Shown: positions 1-8,127, numbered from the stretch's first letter. The stretch is 14,193 nucleotides of DNA from CAJXJP01 sp034111025 (GCA_034111025.1 JAWUYB010000025.1:1-14193); one strand, 5' to 3'. A program made the numbers and translations. Notes: a model not told the origin generated them from the sequence alone.

Positions 1-64
1 CTTTCAATAATATTCTTATTTCATATATTTCTCATTCACTTAATTGTTTATTTCATTTATTCAT
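1..64 (-). CDS. N-terminus of an unidentified protein, cut by the window edge
   Basis: Only the first 21 codons are in the window, read with UGA as glycine. The ATG is at 64-62 and an in-frame TAA lies 27 bases upstream of it. The visible residues begin MNKGNKQLSEGEIYEIRILL and run out of position 1. The pattern 'LSEGEIYEIRILLK' resembles the first helix of small helix-turn-helix modules (L-T/S-x-x-E-I-x-x-I-R-x-L-L), so a DNA-binding start is possible, but this is inference from very few residues. A nested stem-loop at 67-127 lies directly before the start codon. The frame could be a chance opening. Confidence 0.35.
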
Positions 65-66
65 AT

Positions 67-127
67 CACGAAAATTAATTATATTCTTTTAGATTATATA
101 TCATTTCTCTAAAAGTTGCATTTCGTG
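67..127 (-). other. Nested stem-loop leader before the partial gene at 1-64
   Basis: Two nested inverted repeats are visible. The outer pair is CACGAAA at 67-73 with TTTCGTG at 121-127. The inner pair is CTTTTAGA at 86-93 with TCTAAAAG at 108-115, enclosing a 14-base loop. On the minus strand the structure ends two bases before the ATG of the partial gene, as a 5' leader would. It has no U tract, so it is not a typical terminator. No known riboswitch consensus was recognised. Its orientation and function are inferred. Confidence 0.4.
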
Positions 128-148
128 GTAGATTCTAGCATTTAAATA

Positions 149-176
149 TTGACAAAATTAATTATTTATATAAAAA
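149..176 (+). promoter_or_regulatory. Candidate sigma-70-type promoter for the gene at 207
   Basis: A perfect -35 hexamer TTGACA lies at 149-154. A weak -10 candidate, TAAAAA, lies at 171-176 after a 16-base spacer; TATAAA at 169-174 is a better hexamer but leaves only 14 bases. The element sits about 30 bases before the GGAG and ATG of the downstream small gene. The -35 match is clear and the -10 is not. Confidence 0.4.
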
Positions 177-206
177 GATATAGTTCTAATAAACTTGGAG
201 ATAGTT

Positions 207-434
207 ATGTTAATGGAAAAAATAGATACTATTATGTTATGGGCAATAATTATTTAAATATTAATACTTATATTCTCCTTATATATAAAATGGAATACAA
301 TGAATAATGTAGACTGTCCTTCTTGTAAAAGTAGAGATAGTTATAAAGAGCCTACTAATAAGGAAGTAGGGAATTGTTTAAATTGTGATTTTTCTGAGAC
401 TCAAGAGGCTCTTAATGTCAGGCAATGGACGTAA
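207..434 (+). pseudogene. Membrane-anchored zinc-ribbon protein interrupted by an in-frame TAA
   Basis: From ATG 207, preceded by GGAG at 197-200, the frame reads MLMEKIDTIMLWAIII, then TAA at 255-257. It continues in the same frame as ILILIFSLYIKWNT and then MNNVDCPSCKSRD and NCLNCDFSE, ending with TAA at 432-434. Read through, the product is about 75 residues: one hydrophobic segment followed by a CPxC...CxxC zinc ribbon. The stop falls in the middle of the membrane segment. A shorter intact ORF of 44 residues starts at ATG 300 and keeps all four cysteines, so a soluble ribbon could still be made. A sequencing error, a recent nonsense mutation or reinitiation at 300 would each explain it. 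No specific function is recognised. Confidence 0.55.
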
Positions 435-495
435 TACAAAGTACTGCTAAAGTTCCATAATATAATATAATTATAGTTATGAATACAGCTAAATT

Positions 496-524
496 AAAAG
501 CACCACTTATAATATGGTGCTTTT
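496..524. terminator. Bidirectional terminator between the zinc-ribbon gene and dnaB
   Basis: A perfect 10-bp stem, AAAAGCACCA at 496-505 with TGGTGCTTTT at 515-524, encloses a 9-base loop. It lies between a plus-strand gene ending at 434 and a minus-strand gene ending at 529, with T-rich sequence on the plus side and A-rich sequence on the other side. It can therefore serve both converging genes. Confidence 0.8.
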
Positions 525-528
525 ACTT

Positions 529-1875
529 TTACATATCTTCGAAATGTTTATTACTTTTGTTATTATGATCCATTTCAACAAATTTTTGATTATTTTTATT
601 AAACATAAGTTCAATATTACCAATCGGTCAATTTCTATTTTTTCTCATAAGTATATCAGTAACTCCTTTCTTTTCTGTAAATTCATCGTAATATTCTTCT
701 CTATACATCATCATAATAATATCTGCATCTTGCTCAATCGAACCTGATTCTCTTAGATCCGACATTATAGGACGTTTATCTGGTCTTTGTTCTACAGTTC
801 TTGATAATTGTGATAATGCAATAATTGGTACGTTCAATTCTCTTGCTAATCATTTAATACCACGTGAAATTTCAGATACTTCTTGTACTCTATTCATTGA
901 ATTACCATTCGACATGAGTTGTAGATAATCTATAACAATTAAGTCTAAACCTGATTCTATTTTAAGTCTTCTACATTTAGATTTTAAATCCATTAGATTT
1001 CATCATGCTGTATCATCTATATAAATATTTGCATCAGATAATTTTTCCATAGCTTCTCATATTTTAGCAAATTCATGATCTTCTAATTCTCATTTAGCTA
1101 ATTTCCATGAATCTATTTCCATAGCACTTGCAATCATTCTGTCTGTTAATTGTTCTTTTGACATTTCCAGAGAAAATACAGCAACATTCTTACCATTATA
1201 TCATACATTTTGAGCTATATTAAGTGCAAATGCAGTTTTACCCATAGATGGTCTTGCTGCTAGAATAACCATATCTCAACCTTTTAGACCTCAACATTTA
1301 TAATCAAAATCTTTAAATCAAATTTGTAATCTATGATCTTTAATAAGGTCTGGATTTTCATGAATTTCAGCAAATTCTTCATATCTTTGATTAAGTATAT
1401 CATTAATATGAACTAATTTATTTTTAATAAATGTTTGAGTAATACCAAAAAGTAATTTTTCAGATTTTTCTAATAATTCACTTATTAAGCCATCTTCATC
1501 ATAACCACATGAAATAATAGCATTACCTGCTTTTATTAATCATCTTAATACTGATTTATTTTTAACAATTTGTGCATATTCAAAAACATTGGCAGTTGTA
1601 GGAACAATTTCTGTTAGTTCAATTAAATAAGTCATACCTCAGATTTTATCTAAGTATTTTTTATCTTCCAATTTTTCTTTCACAGTAATTAAATCAATAG
1701 GTTTATTAACTCTGTATAATTCATACATGATTTCATATATGGTTGCATTTGCTTCTACATAAAAATCTTCACGTGTAAGTATATCTCAAACTGTTATAAA
1801 ACAGTCTTTATCTATTAATAAACTTCATAATACTGATTGCTCAGCTTCGGTTGTATGTGGAGGTACTTTCAACAT
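529..1875 (-). CDS. dnaB: Replicative DNA helicase DnaB
   Basis: The hexameric helicase that unwinds DNA ahead of the replication fork and loads primase. The product is 448 residues, normal for the family. The start is fixed by the N-terminal motif PPHTTEAEQSVLGSLL near residues 5-20, where the glycine is UGA. The RecA-like domain shows Walker A RPSMGKTA (about 208-215, K213), Walker B with D316 in VIDYLQL, the ALSQLSRTVEQR motif, and DLRESGSIEQDAD. The helicase motif NRNGPIG follows, with its first glycine encoded by UGA. The last residues are a hydrophilic Asn/Lys-rich tail. It has no visible Shine-Dalgarno sequence. It is separated from the upstream TPR gene by a terminator, so it probably has its own promoter in the AT-rich 1876-1918 stretch. 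Confidence 0.96.
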
Positions 1876-1918
1876 TTTAAGATGATACTTATTAAATATA
1901 ATATTATATATAATTTAT

Positions 1919-1960
1919 AAAAAAAAACATAAAAGTAAACGTATAAGTTTACTTTTATGT
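1919..1960 (-). terminator. Rho-independent terminator after the TPR gene
   Basis: A perfect 14-bp hairpin: ACATAAAAGTAAAC at 1927-1940 pairs with GTTTACTTTTATGT at 1947-1960 around the loop GTATAA. On the minus strand it is followed by a nine-base U tract (1927 down to 1919). It sits 36 bases beyond the stop of the TPR gene and ends the dprA-TPR unit before dnaB. Confidence 0.88.
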
Positions 1961-1996
1961 TAATAACTAAAGATTATTCTAAAATATTGTTAAAAA

Positions 1997-2788
1997 CTAT
2001 CATTTTAGAGCAAATAGTTCATTTAATTTATTTCTTGCAAGTGTATTATAGGGTTGAATTTCAACTATTCTTTTATATGCCTCAAATGCTTCAGTAAATT
2101 TTTCTAAATTTTCAAAACATACAGCTTGTAATAATAATCTATCTACATTTCTAGGTTTATCTTTTAATAATATTTTTACATATTTTAAAGCTTTTTCATA
2201 TAAATGTAATTCAAAAGTGATATCAGTTAACATATTTAGTACTTCTGTATCATCTTTTTTCTTTTTATATACCTTTTCATATATATCTAATGATGATTCT
2301 AATTCATGTTGTAAAGCTAAGATAAATCATAATTTTTTCATAACAGTAATATCTTTTCATATTACTTCAATTAAATCTTTATATATAAATTCAGCATTCT
2401 TATAATTATGTTCTTTTTCGTAAATAGAACCTAATTCTAGATTTAAATCTTTATTATATTTATCAACAGCTAATCATTCGACTATAAGAAGTTTACAGGA
2501 ATCAAAATATCCTTTTGATGAATTTGTTTTTGCACGCTTGATTATATCAGCAAGTTTATCTTTCTCTATTTGAGTAAGTTTATTTATTGTTTTATCTATA
2601 TTTTTTCAAGAATTTGAAAATTTCATTTTATGTCATCTTCTTTTTTTTAAATCAATTACATTTGGTGTAACTATATTTTTTACCTTAAAGTAGACATTAT
2701 ATGATTTTTCGAAAACAAAATAAAGTATATATCATAAAGATATAAACATAGTTATGACTTCGAGTTTGAGAAATATGGTATTTTCCAT
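1997..2788 (-). CDS. Membrane-anchored TPR-repeat protein, function unknown
   Basis: A 263-residue protein. A single hydrophobic segment at about residues 9-28 (VITMFISLGYILYFVF) probably anchors it in the membrane, leaving the rest in the cytoplasm or outside. The C-terminal two thirds is alpha-helical repeat sequence of TPR type, for example the helix pairs around KNAEFIYKDLIEV, ESSLDIYEKVYKK, EKALKYVKILLKD and TEAFEAYKRIVEIQPYN. TPR proteins mediate protein-protein contacts; no partner can be named. Several glycines are UGA, including the penultimate sense codon just before the TAG stop. It lies 61 bases downstream of dprA on the same strand with no terminator between, so cotranscription is likely. 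The start ATG at 2788 keeps the membrane segment; a later start would lose it. Confidence 0.8.
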
Positions 2789-2849
2789 AAAACAAATTAG
2801 GATTAATGTGATATGTATATTATAAAAAAACCATTATTTGTAAAGATTT

Positions 2850-3932
2850 TTACTGAATTTCATAATCTCAAGAAAGTGTTTTTTTAATGACTCATGATAT
2901 TTCTAACATACTCAATCTAAATGAAAGTGTTCTAACTTCTATTTTTAACTTTTTTGATAATTCATTTATATTATTTTTTTCAATAAGTAAGTGATTATAA
3001 ATTTCTTCTTCAATGTCATCAGTAAATAGTTTCTCTTTCTTAATTATATCTGTATTAATATTTTTAGTTCAAATATTATATTCTTCTAATATATCTAATG
3101 AATGAGAAACTAATTTTGCAGATCATTTTTTAATTAAATCATTACATCAAGCAGAATTTAATAAATAAATATCTCATGGAATAGCAAAAAGATCTTTTCA
3201 TAAATCTAAACATTGTCCTGAAGTAATCATAGTTCATGATTTAATTTGAGCCTCTACCACAAGAGTTCAAACAGATAAACCTGCAACTATTTCATTTCTA
3301 ATTGGAAAATTATAGGGATTTCAAACTTCTCAGATAGGAAAAATAGATAATACAGCTCATCCAGTTTCGACAATATTATTATATAAATTAATGTTTCATG
3401 TCGGATAATCTTGATCAATACCTGTTCATATAATACTTAATGTTTTATTTCAAGAATCTATAGTAGTCTTATGAGCATATGTATCACATCATGCAGCTCA
3501 TCATGATACTATTACAAAATATTTAGATAAATTTGGAATTATATTTTCGATACATTTTTTTCAATAACTCGATATTTTTCTTGTACCTACTACAGAAAAT
3601 TTTTGTGATTTATCAATTTTTCATCTTACATAAATAAGAAATGGGACTTGAGATATATGTAATAATTCTTCAGGAAAATTTTTATCAAAAACTGTAATTA
3701 TATTCACTTCTCTGTTATTAATATTTTTTTGTATATATTCTAACTTAAATTTCTTCTTTCTCTCTAATATAGTATTTATTAATTTACTAGTAAATTTGTA
3801 TTTTGATAAATTCTCATGTGACAATTTATCATAGAAATATTTATAATTTTGTGATTCAGCAAATATTTCATGTAATTTTCTGTGTGAAAATCATAAAGTA
3901 TGCAATAATGCTAAATATATTTTTTCCTCCAT
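2850..3932 (-). CDS. dprA: DNA-processing protein DprA (Smf)
   Basis: DprA binds incoming single-stranded DNA during natural transformation, protects it and loads RecA. The product is 360 residues. The N-terminal part (about 1-100) ends in FPEELLHISQVPFLIYVRG, the usual entry to the Rossmann core. The core shows VVGTRK (about 114-119), IVSGGAAGCDTYAH, SIIGTGIDQDYPTG, FPIRNEIVAGLS, VVEAQIKSGTMIT and the motif FAIPGDI...NDLIKKGSAKLV. Many conserved glycines are UGA, so a standard reading destroys the gene. Residues about 300-360 look like the small winged-helix-type C-terminal domain of many DprA proteins. The start ATG at 3932 gives MEEKIYLALLHTLGFS, typical of the family. The TPR gene follows on the same strand. 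Competence-type DNA uptake would fit a reduced, host-dependent organism; that is inference. Confidence 0.93.
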
Positions 3933-3997
3933 AAAAAACATATTAATATTAAAATAATATTTATTTAATTAAATACTTAATAAAAATTAGGTATACA

Positions 3998-4032
3998 AAA
4001 AATAAGTATATACGAAATATATACTTATTTTT
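3998..4032. terminator. Terminator hairpin after the 4065-5144 membrane gene
   Basis: A perfect 15-bp stem: AAAAATAAGTATATA at 3998-4012 pairs with TATATACTTATTTTT at 4018-4032 around CGAAA. On the minus strand the hairpin ends in a run of U. It lies 32 bases past the stop of the membrane protein gene and upstream of dprA, separating the two units. Confidence 0.82.
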
Positions 4033-4064
4033 AAATATTACAAATCATTTTATTAACTTAAATT

Positions 4065-5144
4065 TTATAATTCAGTTTTTGAATCAATATTTGCTATAAA
4101 CTTTTCTTTATTTTCAGTTTCATTAATAACTTCTAGATTTGAATTATTATTAGATTCTAATACTAATCTTTTCATAAATATATAAGTAAATACAAATCAA
4201 AATACTACAAATATAGTAGCAATGAACTGATTAGCTAAACTTGCAATAATGTGGTTCATACTTGAAAAAGTGACATCCAATTGACTCATATCAAAATTAT
4301 TTTGCATTTTACCTCAAGCCATAGCAGATGATATTTGATCAGAATTTAATATATTTTCTAATCAATTTATTTTAATAGAATCCGGTAAAAATATACCTAC
4401 TATAAATCCTACTAATTTTGATACAGAAGAAACAATAAGTCAGATTAATAAGAAATTTCATAAAATTCTCAATAATTGATTATCTGTAGTTTTTATATTT
4501 TTATCAAAATCTTCTTGAGTAAATTCTTCATTACTCACGGCAGAATAAACTACAAAACTTGCCTTTAAACCTCTATATATTGAAAATACTAAGAATAGTC
4601 CAAAAGATAAACTCATTAAAATTATAGAAATCTTATCTAATAATTCTCAAAGAGTTCATTTTATTTCAAATACATGTAAGAGATTAAATAATATACCTCA
4701 AACAATAAAAATTCAAGCTGGTAATAAATAAATATATTTAAATATATACCAATATGTTCTAAAAGAGTTTAAAATATTAACAAAACCATATACAACATTT
4801 TCTTTCATTTTTATTTCTTCTCATATAGCTGCTTGATCTATAGATTTAATAGAAGCTAATAAAAATGGGATATACAATAACGCATTCAATAAGAATAAAA
4901 ACATCATTATTGCTATTATCAATACTCATTCTACTGAATATAATATTGATAAAAAACTATCTCAACTAAAATCACTTAGTCATCAAATAATTCATGTAAT
5001 ATATTTCATTACAAATAAATATAAAACTCAGAAAAATAAGAAATTATATATAAATAAAGGTAATATTAATTTTATAAAATGTGATTTCATAAAAGTAACT
5101 GATTGACTAATTCTGTCAAATATATCATGTTTTGGTATAAGCAT
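4065..5144 (-). CDS. Multi-pass integral membrane protein, family not recognised
   Basis: A 359-residue protein with several clear hydrophobic helices, for example LILPLFIYNFLFFGVLYLFV, IIAIMMFLFLLNALLYIPFL, YLLPAGIFIVGGILFNLL, IILMSLSFGLFLVFSI and IGLIVSSVSKLVGFIVGIFL, with a final one near FIATIFVVFGFVFTYIFM. It ends in a hydrophilic, acidic tail ending in KTEL. I do not recognise the family. The frame is also open upstream to ATG 5276 (403 residues). I prefer the start at 5144 (MLIPKHDIFDRISQSV, a cytosolic-looking start) because the longer form would cover the promoter of the divergent gene at 5292 and leave only 15 bases between the genes. Glycines in the helices are mostly UGA. Confidence 0.78.
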
Positions 5145-5223
5145 ATAGTTTTGTTTAAAATTATAATTAGTAGAATAATAACATGTTATAGTAAATAATC
5201 AAAATATAAGTAATGCTATAGAT

Positions 5224-5252
5224 TTGACTTCATACACTAAATATATTACTAT
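5224..5252 (+). promoter_or_regulatory. Sigma-70-type promoter of the DUF805 gene
   Basis: TTGACT at 5224-5229 and TACTAT at 5247-5252 are separated by 17 bases. The predicted start of transcription would be near 5260, about 30 bases before the ATG at 5292. The site lies inside the optional N-terminal extension of the divergent membrane gene, which supports that gene starting at 5144. Confidence 0.55.
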
Positions 5253-5291
5253 AAATAAGTTATAAATTTTACACATTTAATACTAAGTAAT

Positions 5292-5678
5292 ATGAAAGAT
5301 TTTTTACAAGCATGTAATACTGCTTCTGGTAGATGGAATAGACAAAAATTTTGGTTATATCCACTTGGATTAGCATTATTACTATTTATTCCAATTGGAA
5401 TAATTATGTCATTTAGTCCTGAAGTATGAGGTGTTTTATATTTAATTGCAGCACTTTATACAACATACGTATCAATTGTTTCATACATTAAAAGATTACG
5501 TGATTTAGATAAAAACCCTTGGATGGCATTATTAATGTTTGTACCTCTTGCAAATATTTACTTATTTATTATTTGTGGTTTCTTTAAAGGAACTCAATGA
5601 ACAAATAAATTTGGTCCAGATCCACTTGGTGGAACTGCTGATATTCCAAAAGAAAAACAAGAAACTGTTGAATTATAA
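5292..5678 (+). CDS. DUF805 family inner-membrane protein
   Basis: A 128-residue membrane protein. The N-terminus has the DUF805 signature GRWNRQKFW (about 13-21), then hydrophobic helices at about 22-42, 47-65 and 79-98. Between the second and third lies a charged turn KRLRDLDKNPW, matching the family's R-x-x-D motif. The tail is hydrophilic and ends in ETVEL. The biochemical role of DUF805 proteins (YhaH-like) is not established. It uses GGA and GGT for most glycines and UGA for only two. It is transcribed divergently from the 4065-5144 gene and ends at a strong terminator shared with the higBA pair. Start ATG 5292 is the first in frame after the promoter. Confidence 0.8.
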
Positions 5679-5696
5679 TATTTTTCAGAAATAAAT

Positions 5697-5730
5697 AAAA
5701 ACCTCTCAAAATTAATTTTGGGAGGTTTTT
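5697..5730. terminator. Bidirectional terminator between the DUF805 gene and higA
   Basis: AAAAACCTC at 5697-5705 pairs perfectly with GAGGTTTTT at 5722-5730. The stem extends inward through one T-G wobble, C-G and four A-T pairs to the loop TTAA. U-rich sequence follows on both strands. It lies between the converging ends of the DUF805 gene (5678) and higA (5757). Confidence 0.88.
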
Positions 5731-5756
5731 ATATTTATAGTTCACTATGAACTATA

Positions 5757-6074
5757 TTAAACTATTTCTATAAATCACATTCTTTCAGCTTTTTCTTTCA
5801 CTGTATCTAGATCATATTTTCTGATTTTTGTCATTTCATAAGATAAATCATAATCTTTTTGTAAACCAAGCCAAAATTCTGCAGATATATTCAAACTAGT
5901 AGCAATAAGAATTGCCCATTTAGCTGTCATATTTCTTTTTGCATTTAACAATTCTGAAAGTTCAGAAACTGATTTTCAAATAGTATTTGCAAAATCTTTT
6001 CATGTAACTCCTCTAAATTCTAATTCTTCTTTAAGTATTGCTCATGGATGTTGTATAAAGTCCATATTTTTCAT
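5757..6074 (-). CDS. higA: HigA-type antitoxin (XRE helix-turn-helix)
   Basis: The antitoxin of a type II toxin-antitoxin pair. It neutralises the HigB toxin and represses its own operon through DNA binding. The product is 105 residues, normal for the HigA/VapI family. It shows the family opening HPGAILKEELEFRGVT (about 9-24), the helix-turn-helix with SVSELSELLNAKRNMT (about 35-50), and the hallmark AEFWLGLQKDYDLS (about 65-78). The 15-base palindrome at 6074-6088 directly abuts the start codon. The ATG at 6074 is chosen; ATG 6065 (MDFIQHPGAI) is an alternative with equal support. The toxin gene is upstream on the same strand, the usual hig order, with a 61-base gap. Confidence 0.9.
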
Positions 6075-6088
6075 AACCTATCAGGTTA
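6074..6088. promoter_or_regulatory. Palindromic operator candidate at the higA start
   Basis: TAACCT-ATC-AGGTTA is a perfect 6+6 inverted repeat with a 3-base centre, ending on the first base of the higA start codon. Its size and dyad symmetry suit binding by an XRE dimer such as HigA. It lies between higB and higA, not at the operon promoter, so it may control an internal promoter or translation. This is inferred from position only. Confidence 0.45.
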
Positions 6089-6135
6089 AAATATAATAAC
6101 ATCATTTTTTATATCCAGATGAGAGGATGTTTCTA

Positions 6136-6429
6136 TTAATTGTAATGATTATTTAAATCTATAACTTCAATGATCTTTATTTCATTTCAGATAATATTAA
6201 AAATAATTCTATATCCCTTATTCACTCTGATAGAATAATCTCAATTTTTATAATTTTTTAATTTTTCAAAATTTAAACTTCTTAAACGGATTAAATCATT
6301 GGTTGTATAGATATTTTTGAGAATATTTATTTTTTGAATAAATTTAATAATTATTTCTTGAGAAAAGTCTCTACTTATTCCTGTATTATAAAGTTTTTCT
6401 AATTTCTTTTCTTTAAAAATCAATTCCAT
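6136..6429 (-). CDS. higB: HigB-type toxin (RelE/ParE superfamily)
   Basis: The toxin partner of the adjacent antitoxin. HigB proteins are ribosome-dependent mRNA interferases. The product is 97 residues, normal for the family. Recognisable parts are LIRLRSLNFEKLKNYKNGDYS, in which the glycine is UGA, then IRVNKGYRIIF, the conserved core strand with Arg, and the terminal IKIIEVIDLNNHYN, corresponding to the usual DYH ending. A standard reading stops at residue 62. The active-site residues of this branch are not fixed by sequence alone, so the mRNA-cleaving role is by family. The gene is first in the operon, with a good promoter at 6460-6487, and the antitoxin follows after 61 bases. Confidence 0.85.
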
Positions 6430-6459
6430 TAATTCACTATTTTAGTAAATATATAAATT

Positions 6460-6487
6460 ATTATAACATTAAGTATGATTTTTACAA
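6460..6487 (-). promoter_or_regulatory. Promoter of the higBA operon
   Basis: On the minus strand TTGTAA (6487-6482) and a perfect TATAAT (6465-6460) are 16 bases apart. The predicted transcript start is about 25 bases before the higB ATG. Confidence 0.6.
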
Positions 6488-6514
6488 ATTTATATTTTAT
6501 ATAAAAAATAATAC

Positions 6515-6550
6515 AAAAAAACACTCAAAATAAATTTTGAGTGTTTTTTT
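6515..6550. terminator. Terminator after glyS
   Basis: A perfect 16-bp stem: AAAAAAACACTCAAAA at 6515-6530 pairs with TTTTGAGTGTTTTTTT at 6535-6550 around TAAA. It begins 10 bases past the glyS stop on the minus strand. The U-rich arms allow it to stop transcription from either side. Confidence 0.9.
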
Positions 6551-6559
6551 TAGTAAATT

Positions 6560-7948
6560 TTATTTCATATGTTTTCTAATAAACGCATTTAATTCAGTTA
6601 ATGCAACTGTTTCTTTTTCCATAGAATCTCTATGTCTGATAGTAACATTTCATGCATCAAAATTATCAGAATCGATAGTTACACAGAAAGGAGTTCAAAT
6701 CTCATCCATTCTAGCATATCTTTTCCCGATTGAACCAACTTCATCATATTCACAAATGAAATCTTCTGCTAATTGAGCATAAACTTCTTTTGCAAGATGA
6801 CCTAATTTTTTCACAATAGGTAATACTCATACTTTAATTGGAGCAACTTTTGGATTGAGTTTTAAGTATGTTCTGTTATTTTCTTCATCAACTGTATAAG
6901 CATCACACATAGTTGCTAATACAATTCTACCAAGACCCATTGCTGGCTCTATAACATATGGCAAGAATTTTTTATTATTAACTGCATCAAAGTAAGCTAA
7001 ATTTTGTTTAGAAGCATCCATATGTGCTTTTAAATCATAATCAGTTCTATTTGCTAGAGTTTCAATTTCCCCCCAACCAAATGGATATTTATAATCAAAA
7101 TCCCCTGCTTCTTTAGAATAGTGAGGTAATTCTTCTTGTTTAATTGGAGTAAATCTTAGATTTTCTTCTTTTAAACCAAGTATTTCAGTAAAATATCTAT
7201 GAGATTGTGCTTTCCATTCAGCAAATACAGCATCATCTTCACCTGGAGTTACGAAATATTCAATTTCCATTTGTTCAAATTCTCTTGTTCTGAATATGAA
7301 ATTCCCTGGAGTAATTTCATTTCTAAAAGATTTCCCAACTTGAGCAATTCCAAAAGGTAATTTTCTTCTAGAACTTCTTGCTACATGAATGAAATCAACA
7401 AACTGTCATTGAGCAGTTTCAGGTCTAAGGTATGCTTGAGAAGCTGAATCATCAGTAACACCTAAATATGTTTTCAACATTAAGTTGAATTTTTTAATAG
7501 GAGTAAAAGATGATTTTTTACATGAAGGACAAGAAATTTTTAGATCAATTAATATTTGATCAAGTTCAGTAGTTTCAGTTTTATCACCAGCATAATTATC
7601 TGGAGTAACTGTATCAGTAGTTTCTAATAAGTTATCTACTAATTTATCAGCTCTATGTCTTGTATTACATTCTCTACAATCAGTTAATGGATCAGCAAAA
7701 CCTCCAACATGACCAGAAGCTTCCCAAACCTTTGGATTCATAATAAGAGAACAGTCAATTTGCATTACATCAGTTCTTTTTTGAATAAATTCTTTTTGCC
7801 AAAGAAATTTAATATTATCTTTTAATAAAGAACCATATGGTCCATAATCCCATGAATTAGCTAAACCTCCATAGATTTCAGATCCAGGATATACAAAACC
7901 TCTGTTTTGTGCAAGATTAACAATATCTTTCATTTCTACTTGTGTCAT
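6560..7948 (-). CDS. glyS: Glycine--tRNA ligase, single-chain alpha2 type
   Basis: A class II aminoacyl-tRNA synthetase that attaches glycine to tRNA-Gly; in this organism it must also supply the tRNA that reads UGA. The product is 462 residues, the usual length of the single-subunit (glyQS-like) form. It opens with the family motif NRGFVYPGSEIYGGLANSWD. A zinc-type insertion follows with C91-x2-C94 and C140-x2-C143. Class II motif 2 lies around EITPGNFIFRTREFEQME. Conserved glycines in ETAQG (181), MDEIGTPF (418) and two other sites (374, 433) are UGA; the other 24 glycines use GGN, so UGA is used sparingly. Expression is probably controlled by the T-box leader just upstream. There is no Shine-Dalgarno sequence before the ATG at 7948. 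Confidence 0.97.
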
Positions 7949-7980
7949 ATTTTGATATTTAATAAGTAAAATTTTCTTAT

Positions 7981-8122
7981 AAAAAAAAGACCTTCGGACA
8001 TTTCCTTAATAGAAATTGCCAACAGGGTCCTTTTAGGACGGTTCCACCTGATGATTTACTTTGTAAAAATTATTAGAAAACACGAATTCCAACTCAGTTT
8101 TTTAGCCTAATTATTTATTACT
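7981..8122 (-). promoter_or_regulatory. Compact T-box riboswitch in the glyS leader
   Basis: Reading the minus strand: a Stem-I-like hairpin (8107-8111 with 8072-8076, inner arm 8097-8101 with 8077-8081); a small Stem-III-like hairpin UUUAC-AAA-GUAAA (8067-8055); then the antiterminator. This is CAGG (8050-8047), the 7-base bulge UGGAACC (8046-8040), GUCCU-AAA-AGGAC (8039-8027) and CCUG (8026-8023). It is the canonical T-box fold. The competing terminator pairs AAAAGGACC (8034-8026) with GGUCUUUUU (7992-7984), so the two are mutually exclusive, and ends in a U tract. The UGGA of the bulge is complementary to UCCA, the acceptor end of a tRNA with U73, as in bacterial tRNA-Gly. The Stem-I loop (8096-8082) holds both GGA (8090-8088) and UGA (8096-8094). 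The specifier cannot be fixed by eye. Stem I is much shorter than the classical one. Confidence 0.85.
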
Positions 8123-8127
8123 TATAT

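Noticed and set aside
514..747. Plus-strand open frame opposite the end of dnaB
   Set aside because: It is the antisense shadow of the conserved C-terminus of dnaB and has no family features. Similar shadows at 2217-2405, 6537-6776 and 12792-13040 were dropped for the same reason.
5145..5276. N-terminal extension of the membrane protein from ATG 5276
   Set aside because: The frame is open and hydrophobic, but it would contain the promoter of the divergent gene and leave only 15 bases between the genes. Kept as an alternative start only.
7981..8122. glyS leader as SRP RNA, tmRNA or RNase P RNA
   Set aside because: The GC-containing island first looked like a small structural RNA, but it lacks the GGAAG-type SRP loop, the tmRNA acceptor and the RNase P core motifs. 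The T-box antiterminator explains it fully.
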